DNA of 64,000 nt. It comes from Actinomycetales bacterium JB111 (GTDB lineage: Bacteria > Actinomycetota > Actinomycetes > Actinomycetales > Actinomycetaceae). The DNA is taken from assembly GCA_900163555.1 (NCBI GenBank), contig FUHX01000045.1, positions 1 through 64,000 of the forward strand. The letters are read 5' to 3'. Position numbers and translations under genes: made by a program. Each line of letters opens with the position of its first letter. Position 1 is the stretch's first letter. The notes under the pieces were generated by a model that worked only from the letters and a program-made list of their open reading frames with translations, did not search any database and had not been told where the DNA came from. Shown piece by piece: positions 61,368-64,000 of this stretch.

Positions 61368-61524
61368 GCGACGAACGTACTCCGAGCGGGGCGGCGTCGT
61401 CGCCGCTTCGCGGCGTGCGGTCCGGAGTCGTCCGCGCACCCGCCCGGCGTCCGGCCGGGAGCTGCTCGCGCACCCGCCCAGCGATCGGTCAACCCGGGGC
61501 GCGCGGAGATGGAACGATGGGCGC

Positions 61525-63033
61525 GTGAGCCAGACGACCAGCGCGCCGCCCACCGACACCCCTACCCCTGCCCCCTCCTCCGACCAGCCCCGGGCCTCGG
61601 GCGTCCGTGGGGGATCGAGGGTCGTCATCCTCGGCGGCGGCCCTGGGGGCTACGAGGCCGCGCTGGTCGCGGCCCAGCTCGGCGCCCGCGTGACGGTCGT
61701 CGAGAGCAAGGGCCTCGGGGGGTCGGCCGTGCTCACGGACGTCGTGCCGTCGAAGACCCTCATCGCGACCGCGGAGTGGCTGACGGTCACCGAGTACGCG
61801 AGCGACCTCGGCATCCGCATGGACGGCATCGAGCCGGGCTCGCGGGGGCACTTCCACGCCGATCTCGCGGTGGTCAACCAGCGCGTGCGCGCCCTGGCCG
61901 CCCGGCAGTCCCTCGACATCGCCCAGCGGCTCGAGCGCGAGGGCATCGAGATCCTCGACGGTCGCGGGCGCCTCGGCGACACGATCTCGCCGAACGGCAC
62001 CCGCCGGATCCTCGTCGACCTCGACGACGGCGGGTCGCTCGACCTCGAGGCCGAGATGGTCCTCGTCGCCACCGGGGCCACGCCCCGCACCCTGCCGACC
62101 GCGGAGCCCGACGGCGAGCGCATCCTCACCTGGGCGCAGATGTACTCGCTCGACGAGCTGCCGGAGCACCTCGTCGTCGTCGGGTCGGGCGTCACCGGTG
62201 CGGAGTTCGCCGGCGCCTACAACGCGCTCGGCGCGGACGTCACGCTCGTCTCCTCCCGTGACCGCGTCCTGCCCGGCGAGGACGCCGATGCCGCCGAGCT
62301 CATCGAGAAGGTCTTCCGACGCCGCGGGATGAACGTCCTGTCCCGCTCGCGCGCGGCCGCCGTGCGGCGGACGGAGGACGGGGTCGAGGTCGAGCTGACC
62401 GACGGCCGGGTCGTCGAGGGCTCCCACTGCCTCGTCGCCGTCGGCGGGGTGCCCGCCACGTCCGACATCGGCCTGGCCGAGGCCGGCGTCGAGCTCACCG
62501 AGTCCGGCCACGTCGTCGTCGACCGGGTCTCGCGCACCCGCGCCTTCCGCGTCTACGCGGCCGGCGACTGCACGGGTGTCCTCCCGCTCGCGTCCGTGGC
62601 CGCCATGCAGGGCCGCATCGCCATGTGGCACGCCCTCGGCGACGCCGTTCCGCCGCTCGACCTCGACACGGTCGCCGCGAACATCTTCACGGCCCCCGAG
62701 ATCGCGACGATCGGGGTGAGCGAGGCCGACGTCGTCGAGGGACGGACGGCCGGCGCCATCACCCGGCTCCCGCTCGCCCGCAACCCGCGCGCGAAGATGC
62801 TCGGCATCACGGAGGGCTTCGTCAAGATGATCTCCGACCCCGCGACCGGCACCGTCATCGGCGGTGTCGTGGTCGCCCCGCGCGCCTCGGAGCTCATCCT
62901 GCCGATCACGCTCGCCGTGACCCAGCGCCTGACCGTCGACCAGCTGGCGGGCGCGTTCACGATCTACCCGTCGCTGTCCGGATCCATCACGGAGGCGGCC
63001 CGCACGCTCCACATCTCCGAGGAGTCGTCGTGA
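61525..63033 (+). CDS. lpdA: LpdA-type NAD(P)H quinone reductase (lipoamide-dehydrogenase fold without the redox disulfide)
   Basis: A 502-residue flavoprotein resembling dihydrolipoamide dehydrogenase. FAD loop VVILGGGPGGYEAALVA (residues 33-49); NAD(P) loop VVVGSGVTGAEFAGAYNALG; FAD-contact VYAAGDCTG. The disulfide loop of true Lpd (CxxxxC) reads GLGGSAVLTDVVPSKTLI, so neither cysteine is present. Mycobacterial LpdA (Rv3303c) has this same replacement and reduces quinones rather than lipoamide. The last 20 residues keep the dimerisation His/Glu region YPSLSGSITEAA. GTG 61525 is six bases after AACGAT. It is coupled to the next gene by GTGA. Confidence 0.92.
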   Translation: MSQTTSAPPTDTPTPAPSSDQPRASGVRGGSRVVILGGGPGGYEAALVAAQLGARVTVVESKGLGGSAVLTDVVPSKTLIATAEWLTVTEYASDLGIRMDGIEPGSRGHFHADLAVVNQRVRALAARQSLDIAQRLEREGIEILDGRGRLGDTISPNGTRRILVDLDDGGSLDLEAEMVLVATGATPRTLPTAEPDGERILTWAQMYSLDELPEHLVVVGSGVTGAEFAGAYNALGADVTLVSSRDRVLPGEDADAAELIEKVFRRRGMNVLSRSRAAAVRRTEDGVEVELTDGRVVEGSHCLVAVGGVPATSDIGLAEAGVELTESGHVVVDRVSRTRAFRVYAAGDCTGVLPLASVAAMQGRIAMWHALGDAVPPLDLDTVAANIFTAPEIATIGVSEADVVEGRTAGAITRLPLARNPRAKMLGITEGFVKMISDPATGTVIGGVVVAPRASELILPITLAVTQRLTVDQLAGAFTIYPSLSGSITEAARTLHISEESS

Positions 63034-63611
63034 CTGCCCGACGGCGATGGCTCGCGTCGGCCGCCGCCGCGGCTGCCTGCGTCGCGGGCCTGGCCGCATG
63101 CTCCGACGGTTCGGACTCTCCCGCGCAGTCCGACGGACCGGAGGCCCCCACGCAGTCGGACGAGCGGGACCGGGCGGACGAGCTGCTGCGCTCGGAGGGC
63201 TACCTCGACGACTCCGGAGCGGTGGCGCTGGGCCCGGCCGGCCCCGGCGGCGACGAGACCGACGTGCACGAGGCCATGTGCACCTACCTCTTCGGCGCGC
63301 CCGACGAGGTGGCGGAGCGCGCCGGCCTCGACGAGGCGACTCTCACCGACGGCAGCGGCTACCGGATGCTCGGGGCGAACGGATCCGGGATCGAGTGCGG
63401 GTGGGGATCGGCCGACGAGCCCGTGCTCGTCCTGGCCTCCTGGGGCAGCGCGGACCGGTTCGACGGCGCCGAGGACATCGACGTCCTCGTCGACCTTCCC
63501 GACGGCGTCGGCGTGGCGTCCTACCACCCGGGCTCCGACGTCGAGCGGCTGACCGAGGACGAGCTCGCGCAATGGCTCACCGAGGCGCCCGCCTTCACGC
63601 AGTCGGTCTGA
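63030..63611 (+). CDS. Secreted lipoprotein, function unknown
   Basis: A 193-residue protein. Residues 1-24 are a lipoprotein signal ending in LAAC (C24), so it should be lipid-anchored. A Ser/Asp-rich linker is followed by a compact alpha/beta domain (about 45-193) with two Cys (EAMCTYLF; IECGWGS) that could form a disulfide. The tail is acidic. The fold resembles small actinobacterial exported DUF3558-like domains, but I cannot assign it firmly. GTG 63030 overlaps the lpdA stop, so it is co-translated. Its role with the reductase is unknown. Confidence 0.7.
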   Translation: MTARRRWLASAAAAAACVAGLAACSDGSDSPAQSDGPEAPTQSDERDRADELLRSEGYLDDSGAVALGPAGPGGDETDVHEAMCTYLFGAPDEVAERAGLDEATLTDGSGYRMLGANGSGIECGWGSADEPVLVLASWGSADRFDGAEDIDVLVDLPDGVGVASYHPGSDVERLTEDELAQWLTEAPAFTQSV

Positions 63612-63688
63612 CCGGCCGGGTGCCGCCGACGGGCGACACTGGCTCGCGGGTCCACACGCGTCGCACGCGAGCGCGCGGTGGCTCCGGC

Positions 63689-63700
63689 TACCCTGGCGCG
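63689..63700 (+). promoter_or_regulatory. dapE: Leaderless promoter of dapE
   Basis: TACCCT (63689-63694) is followed by six bases and GTG 63701, the same layout as at 74, 22580, 22603, 44905, 61367 and 61525. It is distinct from the upstream lipoprotein. Confidence 0.6.
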
Positions 63701-64000
63701 GTGAGCGACACCGCCGGCACCGGCCCGTCCCCGAACCCCGCCCAGCTGCCCGATCCCGCGACGAGCGACGTCGTCGACCTGTTCCGGGCGATCTGCGACC
63801 TGCCGTCGGTCTCCGGCGACGAGGCGGCGCTCGCCGACGAGATCGAGCGCGCCCTGACGGTGTGCGCGCACCTGCGCGTGGACCGGCTCGGCAACTCCGT
63901 GGTCGCCCGGACCTCGCTCGGCAGGGACACCCGGGTCGTCGTCGCCGGTCACCTGGACACCGTGCCGATCGCGGACAACCTGCCCACCGAGCTGCGCGTC
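63701..64000 (+). CDS. dapE: Succinyl-diaminopimelate desuccinylase, N-terminal part
   Basis: The first 100 codons of an M20-family metallopeptidase, running off the window. A Pro/Ala-rich start is followed by VVDLFRAICDLPSVSGDEAALADEIE, and then VVVAGHLDTVPIADNLP, with the first metal-site His and Asp in HLDT. The GHLDTVPIADN loop is typical of actinobacterial DapE, which makes L,L-diaminopimelate for peptidoglycan and lysine. The missing C-terminus prevents full proof. The start is leaderless. Confidence 0.88.
   Translation, partial: MSDTAGTGPSPNPAQLPDPATSDVVDLFRAICDLPSVSGDEAALADEIERALTVCAHLRVDRLGNSVVARTSLGRDTRVVVAGHLDTVPIADNLPTELRV

Overview
This 64 kb window is chromosomal DNA from a high-GC Gram-positive actinobacterium, most likely a member of the Micrococcales. 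The evidence is very high GC with almost universal G/C third codon positions, many GTG starts, and many genes whose start codon lies 6-8 bases downstream of a TANNNT -10 box (leaderless transcripts). The housekeeping gene order is also actinobacterial: pcrA ... sucCD - DUF6350 membrane protein - purN - purH ... DUF3017 - mdh, an LpdA-type quinone reductase, and a leaderless dapE at the right edge. I see no rRNA, tRNA, insertion sequence, prophage or CRISPR array.

Layout. 0-6 kb: small membrane proteins, a NarL-type two-component system (1066-3098, minus), and three paralogous membrane-anchored DUF4352-like proteins around a coiled-coil protein. 6-14 kb: an EF-G-binding (FusB/Fbp-like) protein behind a leaderless short ORF, the PcrA helicase, an OafA-type acyltransferase with an SGNH domain, and sucC-sucD. 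14-24 kb: DUF6350 protein, cystathionine gamma-synthase behind a tiny Cys-codon leader ORF, purN, purH behind a ZTP riboswitch, an FAD reductase diverging from a DUF3017 protein, and mdh. 24-26 kb: a three-gene type VII secretion-substrate-like cassette. 26-37 kb: a 2177-residue secreted amylase-pullulanase and a 1290-residue secreted nuclease that share the same C-terminal repeat module. 37-46 kb: purU, a GNAT, glyA-folD behind a second ZTP riboswitch, an exonuclease III, a YihY protein coupled to a mannose-1-phosphate guanylyltransferase, and an M20 amidohydrolase. 46-54 kb: a BMP-type nucleoside ABC transporter with cytidine deaminase and thymidine/pyrimidine-nucleoside phosphorylase. 54-59 kb: a divergent, GntR-controlled cluster that looks like four-carbon sugar-acid catabolism, then a predicted C39-like cysteine peptidase. 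59-64 kb: phosphohexomutase, LpdA-like reductase, a lipoprotein and the start of dapE.

Two themes link the genes. First, purine and one-carbon metabolism: purN, purH, purU, glyA and folD all make or use formyl/methylene-tetrahydrofolate, and two of these units carry a riboswitch for ZTP/ZMP, the signal of 10-formyl-THF shortage. Second, nutrient scavenging: secreted starch-degrading and DNA-degrading enzymes, a nucleoside importer with salvage enzymes, and sugar-acid catabolism suggest a saprophytic or host-associated heterotroph.

The least explained items are the orphan type VII-like cassette with a glycine-zipper protein, the sugar-acid cluster with a non-standard dehydrogenase and a cyclase-family hydrolase, the repeat module shared by the two secreted enzymes, and several leaderless short ORFs that look like sensory leader peptides.
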